From contig CBFIAR010000007.1 of NCBI GenBank assembly GCA_965660625.1, positions 62,001 through 126,000 of the forward strand: a stretch of 64,000 bases of DNA. Direction: 5' to 3'. Positions 9,174 through 18,949 of the stretch are shown one piece after another. Numbering within the stretch: the first letter of the stretch is position 1; the number at the start of each line of letters is the position of its first letter. This stretch comes from Glaciecola sp965660625 (GTDB lineage Bacteria > Pseudomonadota > Gammaproteobacteria > Enterobacterales > Alteromonadaceae). Below the pieces are notes generated by a model. It did not search any database and was not told the DNA's origin. It was given only the letters and a program-made list of their open reading frames with translations. The translations under genes and the position numbers were made by a program.

Positions 9174-10088
9174 ATGAGCAATACTGCAGCCAACATCCAA
9201 CGCAAAATAAATAGCGCGAGTGATCTCAAGGGCGTTGTTCGAACCATGAAGGCAGTGGCCGCGTCGAGCATCAGCCAGTACGAAAATTCAGTCAGTGCGT
9301 TGGCCGATTATTATCGTACGGTGGAATTAGGTTTAAGTGCAAGCTTGCGTGGGAGTGGGTCGCATATGCCTCTTTTGACGCCGGCTTTACATCAACTTGC
9401 AGCAGATAGCCAAGTCATCGGTGCTATCGTATTCGGTTCAGATCAGGGCTTAGTTGGCCAATTTAATGAAGACCTCGTAGATTTTGCAATTAACATACTG
9501 AGCAAATTAAGTGAGCAACCTCGGGTATGGGCAATTGGTGAAAGAATTCAGGCACGTATCGCTGACTCAGGTGTGACAATTGAAAAAGGCTTTAGCGTGC
9601 CGACGAGCGTGAATGCCATCGCTGATTTGGTCAGGCAAATTCAAATTGAAAGCGACACGCAAGGAACAAGCGCGATTAACGCAGTAGTTTATGTATTTCA
9701 CAACCGCCCTATGTCTGCTTCACTTTATCAACCTGTGTCGCAGCGTTTGTTGCCGCTCGATCATCAATGGTATCAAAATCTTATTCAGGTTCAGTGGCCA
9801 ACAAAAATGCCGCCAGAATTTTTGTGTAGCAGTAGCACGACAATAGCGGCTTTAATTCGTGAATACGTGTTTATTTCGCTATATCGCGCTTGCGCTGAGT
9901 CGCTCGCTAGTGAAAATACGAGTCGCCTCGCTGCAATGCAGAGAGCGGAAAAAAATATTGATGAACTATTAGAAAGCCTTACCAGAGACTTCGACAGAGT
10001 ACGGCAGAGCTCAATTGATGAGGAACTGAGCGATGTATTGGCTGGATATGAGTTGCTCAATACCAGCCACAAGAGATGGCTAAGTTAA
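9174..10088 (+). CDS. atpG: N-type ATPase gamma subunit
   Basis: Central-stalk gamma subunit, 304 residues. The N-terminal helix has the family look (NIQRKINSASDLKGVVRTMKAVAASS), and the core has GAIVFGSDQGLVGQFN, the counterpart of GSDxGLCGxxN. The C-terminal helix (NIDELLESLTRDFDRVRQSSIDEELSDVLAGYELL) returns into the head. The ATG at 9174 with GAGAAG upstream is preferred over an in-frame start at 9126 that lies inside atpA. It ends the operon and faces the convergent gene at 10109 across 20 nt; no clear terminator is seen between them. Confidence 0.9.
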   Translation: MSNTAANIQRKINSASDLKGVVRTMKAVAASSISQYENSVSALADYYRTVELGLSASLRGSGSHMPLLTPALHQLAADSQVIGAIVFGSDQGLVGQFNEDLVDFAINILSKLSEQPRVWAIGERIQARIADSGVTIEKGFSVPTSVNAIADLVRQIQIESDTQGTSAINAVVYVFHNRPMSASLYQPVSQRLLPLDHQWYQNLIQVQWPTKMPPEFLCSSSTTIAALIREYVFISLYRACAESLASENTSRLAAMQRAEKNIDELLESLTRDFDRVRQSSIDEELSDVLAGYELLNTSHKRWLS

Positions 10089-10108
10089 CGAGAGTAAAAA
10101 TTAGCTTA

Positions 10109-11824
10109 TTAAACACATGGTCTCTTTGCGCTTTCGGATAAAAACGTTTCCCAATTACCGCTTGGAATAGCTGGGTATCCCAAATGAAAGCCCTGTAAAT
10201 AGTCACACTCAAGCTCTAGTGCTGATTTGCACAGCATTTCATTTTCGATGCCTTCTGCTATGACTCGCATATCCAAACCGTGAGCAAGCCCGCAAATAGC
10301 TTCAATAATTTTAGCATTACGTTGATTCTGCTCGAGCTCTAAAAAGAACTTTTTATCAATTTTCAAAATGTTACAGGGTAAATCCGCAATGTATTCCATC
10401 GAGCTATAACCGGTGCCAAAATCATCAATGGCAACTTGAAATTTAGCTTCTACCAAACGCAGTAAGCATTCCTTTGCCCTTTCTGGATAGGTCATTAAAT
10501 GGGTTTCAGTAACTTCTAAAATAATGCTCTCGGGAGCAACTTGATATTGCGATGTTAACTTAATAACAAGCTCCGAAAATTTCAGATTATGACAGACGTT
10601 AGCAGGCAGATTTAAGCAAAGTCGAAGATGAGGCTGAGTAAGCTGAAACTCTTTGAATTTGGTAAATGACTGCTTCAGTAACCAATCATGGAACTCTATA
10701 TCAAGGCCTAGTTCCATTACTAAATTAATCGTTTCTATTGGATTAATCCATTTATCGAAATGTCGCCAACGAGTTAATGCCTCTATTGCTACCACTTGCT
10801 TATTATCGTGTGCTGAAAATATGGGTTGAAATGCCACTTGAAGCTTACCTTCCGACAACGCATTAGGTAGCGCATCTTTCAATAGCTCTTTCTCATCCTC
10901 AAATTGCTTTTCATTTTGATTGTATGTCACATATTGAGCTCTTCCTTTCCCTTTAGCCCGATATAAAGCAATATCTGCTTGTCGCATTAGCTTTTTAATA
11001 TTCGCTGCTAGGCAAGGATAAACCGTGAGTCCAATTGATGCTGTAATGGGAATGACAGAATTTCTATATACAATATCTACCGTCAGTGAAGAGACCAGTT
11101 TTTCTGCAACTAAACGCGACGAATCTTCGTCTGTCTCAGGTAGCAAAATAGCAAACTCATCGCCACCAAGCCTTCCTGCCGCGTCCGTGTTACGAATAAC
11201 GTTTTCTAGCTTTTTACCTACGACAGTTAATACGTAATCGCCCGCTTCATGCCCATAAATATCGTTAATAGATTTGAACCTGTCGAGGTCTAGCATTATT
11301 AAGCCAAAACGATGATTGTATCTGACAGCTTCATTAAATGTTTGCTCTAGTTTTTCGAGAAAAAGCCCTCTGTTGGTCAAACCTGTCAGTGAATCATAAA
11401 GTGCAAGTTGCTCTAACTGCTTGGTCAGTTGCCACGTTTTGATCGCGTTCTGTATGGTTCGAATGAGTATATTAGGACTGAGGTCATCCTTCACAATATA
11501 ATCTTGAACACCCAGCTTCAGCAAGCGCACTGCATTTTTAGTGTCTTCTTGTCCCGTTATGATTACGATAGGGCAAGGTGCCATTTTCTGATTTTTTTCG
11601 AACGATTCAAGTAAGTTTAACGCACTACCATCTGGTAGGTTAAAATCCAACAAACAACATGCGTGTTGTAAACCATTCGCAAGACAATCGGACGCAGCCT
11701 TAATAGTTGAAACACATTCTATGTGTTCAAAACCATGATCAACATCTTCGAGCAATCGAAGATAAAGTGTCATATCGGCGGGATTGTCTTCTACAATAAG
11801 TAGCGACGACGTTTCTAAGGCCAT
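10109..11824 (-). CDS. Response regulator with GGDEF and EAL domains (REC-GGDEF-EAL)
   Basis: 571 residues in three parts. REC (about 7-125) has the acidic pair in VEDN, the phospho-acceptor in LLDFNLPDG and the Lys in IVKDD. GGDEF (about 145-305) has an intact RLGGDEF active site and an RNTD allosteric I-site five residues before it. EAL (about 325-565) keeps EALTRW, EVTETH, DDFGTGYSS, KIDKKF and AEGIE, so it should be able to hydrolyse c-di-GMP. Both enzyme halves look intact; which dominates cannot be told. It lies 245 nt downstream of the HK-REC pair on the same strand and is a plausible output of that kinase. Known families with this layout control biofilm and motility. Confidence 0.9.
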   Translation of the reverse strand: MALETSSLLIVEDNPADMTLYLRLLEDVDHGFEHIECVSTIKAASDCLANGLQHACCLLDFNLPDGSALNLLESFEKNQKMAPCPIVIITGQEDTKNAVRLLKLGVQDYIVKDDLSPNILIRTIQNAIKTWQLTKQLEQLALYDSLTGLTNRGLFLEKLEQTFNEAVRYNHRFGLIMLDLDRFKSINDIYGHEAGDYVLTVVGKKLENVIRNTDAAGRLGGDEFAILLPETDEDSSRLVAEKLVSSLTVDIVYRNSVIPITASIGLTVYPCLAANIKKLMRQADIALYRAKGKGRAQYVTYNQNEKQFEDEKELLKDALPNALSEGKLQVAFQPIFSAHDNKQVVAIEALTRWRHFDKWINPIETINLVMELGLDIEFHDWLLKQSFTKFKEFQLTQPHLRLCLNLPANVCHNLKFSELVIKLTSQYQVAPESIILEVTETHLMTYPERAKECLLRLVEAKFQVAIDDFGTGYSSMEYIADLPCNILKIDKKFFLELEQNQRNAKIIEAICGLAHGLDMRVIAEGIENEMLCKSALELECDYLQGFHLGYPAIPSGNWETFLSESAKRPCV

Positions 11825-12069
11825 AATTCTTAACCTTTGCTCGCTGCTTTATGTTGCTAAACAGCGATAGTTTGGAATTTGTATTGATGAGAGCGCATGA
11901 ATCCGTGTTTGCAAAACCAACCCTCACCTCATGTTTAATGCTATATCGACAAAAACGCAATTTGGAGTAGATTCAATTATTGATTCTCGTCTTATACTAA
12001 AGTCTACATTAAGAATTCGACTTGTCTAGTAGTTAAAGATTTCTTTTAGAACTAAGCCAAACAAAAAAT

Positions 12070-12501
12070 TTATTTTCTTCTACCTGGTAATACGACTAAC
12101 TCAAACCAAAAATTTTCGAATTGCTGAATAGTTTTAATGAACTCTGAATCCAGAATTGGTTTTGTTAAGTAAGCATTTACACCTAGTCTATAGCTCTCTA
12201 AAACATCCTGTTCTCGATTCGAGGTGGTTAACATCACAACAGGTAAATGCTTCAATTCAGCATCAGCCCTTATTTCCTGAAGCGTTTGCTTTCCGTCCAA
12301 AACTGGCATGTTGATATCCATGAGTATGAGGTCGGGTAATGTATCGAACGCGACCATTTCTCTTAGGCTCGCCAGAGCTTTTTGTCCATTCGATGAAATA
12401 GTTAAATCACACGCAATCTTGCCATCTTCTAAAGCTCTTTCAACCATAACTTGGTCTGAAATATTGTCTTCAACCAACATAATCTGGGCTTTTCTCGTCA
12501 T
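12070..12501 (-). CDS. Single-domain response regulator (Rcp1/CheY-like)
   Basis: 143 residues, a lone receiver domain. Acidic pocket VEDN, phospho-acceptor Asp in LILMDINMPVLDG, Thr in MLTTS and Lys in YLTKP are all present. The sequence style (VEDNISDQVMVERAL, ADAELKHLPVVMLTTS) is that of Rcp1-type regulators partnered with phytochrome-like and PAS-rich kinases. The ATG overlaps the stop of the kinase gene (ATGA), so they form a cognate pair. With no output domain it acts by protein contact or in a phosphorelay. Confidence 0.9.
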   Translation of the reverse strand: MTRKAQIMLVEDNISDQVMVERALEDGKIACDLTISSNGQKALASLREMVAFDTLPDLILMDINMPVLDGKQTLQEIRADAELKHLPVVMLTTSNREQDVLESYRLGVNAYLTKPILDSEFIKTIQQFENFWFELVVLPGRRK

Positions 12502-15197
12502 TATGATTCTCCTGTTTTATTGTGTGGAAGTTGCAGTGTAAAAGTTGAGCCTTGCTTAGGTACAGAGACTAATGATACGTCTCCAGATAAACTCTGCATT
12601 ATTTTCTTAACGATAGCCAATCCTAATCCTGTTCCTTGATATTCTGCATCACTGTGTAGCTTTTTAAATAAACCAAATATTTGCTCTTGATTCGCAGGCT
12701 CGATGCCTATGCCATTATCTTTTATGTGTATTAGTAAGTACTTGAGATCTTTTTGTTCAACGGTAATCGAAATAAATGGCGTCGTTTCCTTGCTGCAAAA
12801 TTTAATCGCGTTTTGTATTAAATTTTGTAACACAAGTCGTAGTTGAGATGGGTCAGTAATTATGTCTGGTAATTCATTATCGAATTCTAGTGTTGTTTTT
12901 GTTTCGTTTATTTTTGTTTGAAGATCGTCTACTATCTGCTTTATAACATTACGTAGATTTGTCTCAACGAGCTGCACTTCAACGTTACCCACTCTTGAGA
13001 ATCGAAGCAAATCATCAATCAACGATGTCATTCTTTTGGACGCGTTATCAATAAATTCTTTATCCTGCTTTATCCTCTCTGTTTTATTTGCTTTTAGGTC
13101 AGCAATTAAATAAGAAGTGTAAGTTTGCATTGTTCGCAGTGGTTCTTTTAAATCATGCGAAGCAACATAGGCAAATTGCTCTAGTTCTTCGTTTGATTTT
13201 AGCAAATCAATTTCTAAACTTTTTTGTTGATTAATATCCTCTATGACTGAAATAAGGTGATTGTTAGTGCCATCATTATGTTTAACAAGCGATACTGTTA
13301 ACCTTGTCCAAGTAATTGAGCCGTTGCTACGAATGTAACGTTTTTCTATTGTGTAATGTTTTATTTCGCCATCTAATAAGTTTTTCAATAAGATCTCATC
13401 ACGACTTAAATCATCGGGATAAGTAATTGTCTGAAAATTTAAGGCTAAGAGTACTTCACGTTCATAACCTAATATTTCACAGGTTTTATGATTGACTTTT
13501 AACCAACTTCCATCTAATCCGAGGTGTGCTATACCTACAGCTGCTTGCTCGAAAGTATCTAAAAACTCTTTAGCTAAACGTTGGTTATTTTCTTCTCGTT
13601 CCTTAATTTTTGATACATCAACCGCTGAACTTAAAATTTCACAAGGATTACCGCGTGAGTCCGTCGAGTAAACTGCATTACTAAAAAGGGACCACAACCA
13701 ATGTCCTTGTTTATGTAACACTCTGGATTCGAATGTGATTTTTTCATAAGGTTTGGAGGTTCTTAGGCTCTTTATATAGCGCTCTAGCGAGGCAAGATCC
13801 TGTGGATGGATCAGTGTGGTCATGCGTCCTTCATGAAGAAAAGCCTCGAGCTCTTCGTTGCTATATCCCCATAATGAACTCACCTGCTGGTTTGCAAATT
13901 TCAAGCAATTGGTTTCAATATCAACAATAAATATCGCTGAGTTTGATTGCGCTAAAACGGCATCTAAGAACTGGTTCTTTTCTTCTAATTCTGTTTGTAA
14001 CACTTTTATTTGGTTGACGTTTGTCAAACTACCTGACATCAAAAGGGGCTTTCCAGACTGGTCAAAAACTGTATCGCCAACGGTTCTGTACCAGATGTAA
14101 TCGTTGGTACTATTTTTACCTCTGTACAAGACATCATAGACACCATTGCCCTCGAGATGCGCGTCTAGTGTTGCTTTAACTTTTGCGAGATCTTCTGGAT
14201 GGATATGTGATAACCAGTCATCAAAGACCATATCCTCTTCATGTTTATTAGTGTTAAGAAATGAAATAAATGTAGGACTAAACCAAACTTTATTGCTCAA
14301 AACGTTCCATTCCCAAATACCTACGTCGGTCGCATCAACCGCTCGTTGCAAGCGTCTTGACGTTTCTAAGAATCGTTTCTTCTGAACGCCAACTTCACTA
14401 ACGCTTACAACGGACGCAAACGTATATCGTTCATTTTCAAACTCGTGCACCGATAAGGTCACTTCTACGGGGATTGAGTCACCAGACTTTGTGAGACCCC
14501 AAACTAGCCTACCCTCTGCCATTTGCTTCTCACCAGATGGGTTTTTCATATAGTCAGTAACAAGTAATTTGTGATTTTTGATGTGTTTAGCTTGTAATAA
14601 TATACTGATATCTTTATGTATTAATTCGTCTTTTGTATATCCGAACGTTTCCTCCAACAGTTTATTACTAATTTGAATATTCTGATCTTTATCGATGACC
14701 AGCACGCCGGTGGGGAATAGTTCAATAGAAAACTGAAATATAGAATTGGCTCGAGATTCAACTTCAAGCCGCATTCTTTTGACTTCTTCGTCAGCAGCTT
14801 TTTGCTGTGCGGCTTTGAGTTCAGCAGGAGTAGGTATAGCAATTAATTTGTCCAAATTTAGAAACAACACAACAGCGGTTAATGCTGATACAGTAGCTGT
14901 AATTGCCTTGAGTATGCCATGCGTACCGTAGCTGCCGTTCCATATTGTATAGACTGAAAAGAGATGCGTGAAACCACAAGACAAGATAAATAAGGCAAAC
15001 AAGATAAAAACGCCCTTAAATTTCTGGTTCTTGCGTTTTTGCACCATGTAAAGCAGCACAAAGGGGATTGAAAAATAGGAAAAGGCAATAACGAGATCGG
15101 ATATTACATTGGTCCACAGGATGCCTGGTTGCCACAAATAGCAATGTCCATGAGGCATATAATCTCCGCGGAAAAACTCAGTCCAAAATCCTTGCAT
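12501..15197 (-). CDS. Ethylene-receptor-like hybrid sensor: ETR1-type membrane domain, four PAS domains, histidine kinase
   Basis: 898 residues. The N-terminal 115 residues form three membrane helices with the plant ethylene receptor pattern: D34, then Y41-F-S-I44-P45, then C74-G-F-T-H78. In ETR1 the equivalent Cys65 and His69 bind Cu(I), the ethylene site. Four PAS domains follow (about 150-265, 280-400, 410-535, 545-660), then HisKA with phospho-acceptor His in ASHDLKEPLR (about 680) and HATPase with NLIQNAIKF, DNGIGI and GTGLGLAIVKK. The kinase core is complete. The gene is followed by an overlapping REC gene and a REC-GGDEF-EAL gene, suggesting copper/ethylene or other small-molecule input to c-di-GMP. 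The ligand is inference; family membership is seen. Confidence 0.88.
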   Translation of the reverse strand: MQGFWTEFFRGDYMPHGHCYLWQPGILWTNVISDLVIAFSYFSIPFVLLYMVQKRKNQKFKGVFILFALFILSCGFTHLFSVYTIWNGSYGTHGILKAITATVSALTAVVLFLNLDKLIAIPTPAELKAAQQKAADEEVKRMRLEVESRANSIFQFSIELFPTGVLVIDKDQNIQISNKLLEETFGYTKDELIHKDISILLQAKHIKNHKLLVTDYMKNPSGEKQMAEGRLVWGLTKSGDSIPVEVTLSVHEFENERYTFASVVSVSEVGVQKKRFLETSRRLQRAVDATDVGIWEWNVLSNKVWFSPTFISFLNTNKHEEDMVFDDWLSHIHPEDLAKVKATLDAHLEGNGVYDVLYRGKNSTNDYIWYRTVGDTVFDQSGKPLLMSGSLTNVNQIKVLQTELEEKNQFLDAVLAQSNSAIFIVDIETNCLKFANQQVSSLWGYSNEELEAFLHEGRMTTLIHPQDLASLERYIKSLRTSKPYEKITFESRVLHKQGHWLWSLFSNAVYSTDSRGNPCEILSSAVDVSKIKEREENNQRLAKEFLDTFEQAAVGIAHLGLDGSWLKVNHKTCEILGYEREVLLALNFQTITYPDDLSRDEILLKNLLDGEIKHYTIEKRYIRSNGSITWTRLTVSLVKHNDGTNNHLISVIEDINQQKSLEIDLLKSNEELEQFAYVASHDLKEPLRTMQTYTSYLIADLKANKTERIKQDKEFIDNASKRMTSLIDDLLRFSRVGNVEVQLVETNLRNVIKQIVDDLQTKINETKTTLEFDNELPDIITDPSQLRLVLQNLIQNAIKFCSKETTPFISITVEQKDLKYLLIHIKDNGIGIEPANQEQIFGLFKKLHSDAEYQGTGLGLAIVKKIMQSLSGDVSLVSVPKQGSTFTLQLPHNKTGES

Positions 15198-15847
15198 AAG
15201 TGGCAGTCCTTAATAATTGTGTCGACTTAGAAAGTTGAATTTATACTCAACGTATACAGAAATAAAGTATAAAAACATGGTCACATTGTAACCATGCATC
15301 AGTATGAGTGAAACAGCAATCCGTTAGCTTATCAATTTTTTAGACAGACGATACGTTTGTATTGTAAGGATTTCGCGCCAGATCAGTTGTTTGATGCAAT
15401 TAGCTTATACCGTTCAATGTTCGAAGCGTAACAACAGAGCGACAAGCCCTATATTATGGCCGGTGTGATGGTAATAACGCCGATAATCAGAAGCGCTAGG
15501 GTACTTAGTTTCAACACTGTCAGAAATAGTTTGGTTTCGGCTGATTTCGTTTTTCGACTAGATTTATATCGACAGACTCATTGCTATTTGTAACGGGAAT
15601 ATAGGAATTATTTTAATTGTATGACAGTTTCATTGCGTTAGCGGATTATTGCTTAAAAGACTTATAGTTGAAAGACTGTTGTTTTTGTGTGATGTTTTAT
15701 TTTTGCGTTTTAAAAAGGTGGCAAAGTATAAATCCATCGTGCCTTTTCTCCTGCAATGCAGGCAAGCTTGGAACGAGATTAGTGAGACAGCAACTTACTC
15801 ACTAATCCAAAGCCAGCCTAATAAATTTATGTGTGATGCAAAGATAG
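15198..15847. other. Intergenic region, 650 nt
   Basis: No convincing gene. A small open frame at 15649-15891 on the plus strand has no recognisable motif and overlaps the 3' end of prpE. The segment probably holds the promoter of the minus-strand kinase gene near 15200-15300 and the 3' trailer of prpE, with the hairpin listed separately. Confidence 0.5.
15777..15807 (-). terminator. Perfect 10-bp hairpin after prpE
   Basis: GATTAGTGAG (15777-15786) and CTCACTAATC (15798-15807) form a perfect 10-bp stem with an 11-nt loop, 40 nt beyond the prpE stop. No clear T-run follows on the minus strand, so it may be an RNA-end or processing hairpin rather than a typical factor-independent terminator. 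Confidence 0.45.
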
Positions 15848-17752
15848 CTAACAATTCACCGATGGCTTCACCAGATCGTTATCTTGCATGATCGCCTTAA
15901 TCTCATCAATACTTGCTGGATCATCAATAGTTGAAGGCACAACGAAGATCTGATCTTCCGCTATTTGACGCAGTAGTTTGCGTAATATTTTACCCGAGCG
16001 TGTTTTTGGTAAACGAGGCACAACGAGTACTTGCTTCAAACATGCTAAGGGACCGATTTCGTTGCGAACCATGGCAACTAACTCTGACTGTAAGTCGGCA
16101 TCACTAATAGTAGCGCCATCCTTTAACAAAACTAAACCTACAGGCACCTGACCTTTGAGGCTATCATAAACGCCAATGACGGTGCATTCGGCTACAGCAT
16201 CATGGGCCGCTAAAATTTCTTCCATTTCACCGGTAGATAAACGATGGCCAGCAACATTAATGACATCGTCGGTACGACCCATGACGAATAGGTAGCCATC
16301 CTCGTCTATGTAACCGCCATCGCCAGAGCAGTAGTAGCCGGGGTATTCGCTCAGATAACCAGAAGCAAAACGGTCAAAATCACCCCAAATAGTGGCTAGG
16401 CAACTTGGCGGTAAAGGTAACTTGATTGCAATTGCGCCTTGCGTATTTGGCGGAACTGGGTGTCCGAGGGGATCGAGTATCTGCACGTTAAAGCCAGGTA
16501 CAGGTTTCGTTGCCGAGCCAGGCTTGGTAGGCAATGTTTCAATGCCAATTAAGTTTGACGCAATGGCCCAACCCGTTTCTGTTTGCCACCAATGGTCGAT
16601 AACTGGCTTTCCGGTTTTTTGTTTCGTCCATTCGTATGTTGGTGGGTCAAGTCGTTCGCCGGCCATAAACACGCTTTCTAAGCAGGATAGGTTATATTTT
16701 TCGAGTAATTTTGCCTCAGGATCTTCTTTACGGATAGCTCTAAACGCAGTAGGTGCAGCAAAAACGGCTTTTACTTTATATTCCTCAATGACGCGCCAAA
16801 ATGCGCCTGCATCAGGCGTTCTTACCGGTTTACCTTCATAAACGATTGTTGTGCAGCCATGTAATAATGGGGCGTATACAATGTAAGAGTGGCCAACCAC
16901 CCAGCCCACATCAGATGCCGCCCAAAATACATCACCGGGCTGCATATTATAGACAGCGGACATTGAGTACTTTAAGGCAACCGCGTGTCCGCCATTGTCG
17001 CGCACCACGCCTTTAGGTTTACCGGTGGTTCCGGATGTATATAGCACGTATAAAGGGTCTGTTCCGCTAACGCTTACGCATTCAGTCGGTTGTGCCGTTT
17101 TTATGGCCTCAGCCCAATCAATATCTCGCCCTTCTTGCATACTTGCAAGGCACTGCTGGCGCTGCAATAAAACAACTTTTGCGGGTTTATAAGTGGCGAG
17201 GTCAATGGCTTTATCAATCATGGGTTTGTATTCGATAATGCGATTTATCTCGATGCCGCATGACGCCGTTATCAACATTTTGGGTTGGGCATCATCAATG
17301 CGCACAGCCAGTTCGTGAGCAGAAAACCCGCCAAATACGACTGAGTGTACCGCACCGATTCTAGCGGCTGCTAACATCGCTATAACGGCCTCGCTAATCA
17401 TCGGCATGTAGACAACAACGCGATCACCTTTGCTCACCCCATTGGCTTGTAATAAACCGGCAAAGCGCGAGACTTTATCAAGTAATTCATGATAAGTGAG
17501 TTGCATTTTTGTATCAGTGACAGGCGAATCGTAAATAAGAGCAATTTGTTCACCCCGCCCTTCTGCAACATGGTGGTCTAGTGCCATATAGCAAGTATTC
17601 ATCTGACCATCGGCAAACCATCGTTTAATTCCGTTTTCGTCATCAGACAATATTTTTTCGGGCGCCTTAAACCAGGGTAGCTGTTTCGCTTTGTCAGCCC
17701 AAAACGCCTCAGGAGCGTCAATGGATGCTTGATATTCTGTTGCATAAGACAT
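15848..17752 (-). CDS. prpE: Propionate--CoA ligase
   Basis: AMP-forming acyl-CoA synthetase of 634 residues that makes propionyl-CoA from propionate, ATP and CoA. N-terminal ACAS-type domain (AFWADKAKQLPWF), the adenylation motif YTSGTTGKPKGVV continued by RDNGGHAVAL, which is typical of PrpE rather than acetyl-CoA synthetase, WWQTETGW, the YCSGDGG-D-GY hinge region and the C-terminal catalytic lysine in PKTRSGKILRK. No prpBCD genes lie next to it in this window. It is divergent from the EamA transporter gene at 17923. Confidence 0.88.
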   Translation of the reverse strand: MSYATEYQASIDAPEAFWADKAKQLPWFKAPEKILSDDENGIKRWFADGQMNTCYMALDHHVAEGRGEQIALIYDSPVTDTKMQLTYHELLDKVSRFAGLLQANGVSKGDRVVVYMPMISEAVIAMLAAARIGAVHSVVFGGFSAHELAVRIDDAQPKMLITASCGIEINRIIEYKPMIDKAIDLATYKPAKVVLLQRQQCLASMQEGRDIDWAEAIKTAQPTECVSVSGTDPLYVLYTSGTTGKPKGVVRDNGGHAVALKYSMSAVYNMQPGDVFWAASDVGWVVGHSYIVYAPLLHGCTTIVYEGKPVRTPDAGAFWRVIEEYKVKAVFAAPTAFRAIRKEDPEAKLLEKYNLSCLESVFMAGERLDPPTYEWTKQKTGKPVIDHWWQTETGWAIASNLIGIETLPTKPGSATKPVPGFNVQILDPLGHPVPPNTQGAIAIKLPLPPSCLATIWGDFDRFASGYLSEYPGYYCSGDGGYIDEDGYLFVMGRTDDVINVAGHRLSTGEMEEILAAHDAVAECTVIGVYDSLKGQVPVGLVLLKDGATISDADLQSELVAMVRNEIGPLACLKQVLVVPRLPKTRSGKILRKLLRQIAEDQIFVVPSTIDDPASIDEIKAIMQDNDLVKPSVNC

Positions 17753-17922
17753 AACTATTTACCTTTTTAAATTGGTGTCGATGACGGCGCTGTGAACTGC
17801 GGCTTAAGTTTTAGGCAACAATAATGCAAAGTTAAGATTAGTGATATGCGACTTCAGTTGGACTTGACGATATTTGATTGCATGCTAGCATCGCCGTATT
17901 ATTTCTTGGCGGCAAAACGCTG

Positions 17923-18822
17923 GTGCTTTCCATACTCAAACCTTTTTACCCTGTACTATTTTTGCTCGTCTGGAGTGCCGGCTATGCTATGGCAAAACTT
18001 GCGCTGGTGTATACCGAACCGCTGAACCTACTTGCTTTTCGTTTTGCAGGGGCATTCTTAGCACTAACGCCACTGGTCATATTATTGCGTTTGCCGATCC
18101 CCAATTTTCGAAAATCTTATGCTCTCATGGGAACGGGACTGTTTCTGCATATAGGCCATTTTGGCAGTATTTATGTGGGGATGAAGTTAGGCGCTAGTGC
18201 AAGCATTATGGCGCTGTTTGCTGCTTCACAACCGGTGCTAGTCATTATAGCTAGCGCCTTGCTTGCTCGAAAAATACCAGCCTGGAATGTATGGGCTAGT
18301 CTGTCGTTAGGGCTGTTGGGTGCAACGTTGATTATTGGCGTAAATATGCAAGGAAACGAAGGGTATTTGTTAGGTGCAATACTCGGGTTTACTGCGGTTG
18401 TTGGTCTATCCATTGGTCAGGTAATTGAAAAACAACGTAAATTGGGAGTGCACCCTATTGTAGCCACTTGGGTGCAATATGCCTTTGCTTCTGCTCTTTC
18501 TATCCCATTCGCATTTGCTTTCGAAGGACTCGTGTTTGAAAATGCGCTGCCTTTCTGGGGCGCAATGGCATTTTTGGTATTTGGCAATTCAATTGTTGGC
18601 ATTCTTTTGATGTTCACCATGGTCAGACAGGGTTCGATCGCTAAAGTGGCTTCGATTATGTTTATGGTCCCCGCTGTGGGCGCACTCATTGCCTGGCTCG
18701 TTGCCGACGAAGTACCAAAACTAATCGCAATCCCCGGTTTCATACTCGCAATGTTAGGCGCGCTATGGACCAATAAAATAGCGAATAAGTCCCTGCCAAC
18801 ATCAAAGGGTCAGGTTCCATGA
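17923..18822 (+). CDS. EamA/DMT-family transporter
   Basis: 299 residues with about ten membrane helices in two EamA repeats (for example PVLFLLVWSAGYAMAKLAL near the start and FILAMLGALWTNKIA at the end). The family exports metabolites or amino acids; substrate not predictable. The GTG at 17923 puts the first helix almost at the N-terminus and is preferred; a TTG at 17878 would add 15 residues that run into the divergent promoter space. A stand-alone gene between prpE and moeA. Confidence 0.75.
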   Translation: MLSILKPFYPVLFLLVWSAGYAMAKLALVYTEPLNLLAFRFAGAFLALTPLVILLRLPIPNFRKSYALMGTGLFLHIGHFGSIYVGMKLGASASIMALFAASQPVLVIIASALLARKIPAWNVWASLSLGLLGATLIIGVNMQGNEGYLLGAILGFTAVVGLSIGQVIEKQRKLGVHPIVATWVQYAFASALSIPFAFAFEGLVFENALPFWGAMAFLVFGNSIVGILLMFTMVRQGSIAKVASIMFMVPAVGALIAWLVADEVPKLIAIPGFILAMLGALWTNKIANKSLPTSKGQVP

Positions 18823-18949
18823 AATAAAAGTACCACGGCTTAGCAACGAACCTAGCCGCTTGGTATTGATGTTTAACGGGTTTTATAAACATTATCTTAG
18901 TGTATAGTCATTCTGAGAACTAACGATTAGGTTAATAATAGGTTACACA

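Noticed and set aside
15649..15891. Small plus-strand gene of 80 codons
   Set aside because: No motif, no clear ribosome site, and it overlaps the conserved 3' end of prpE on the other strand.
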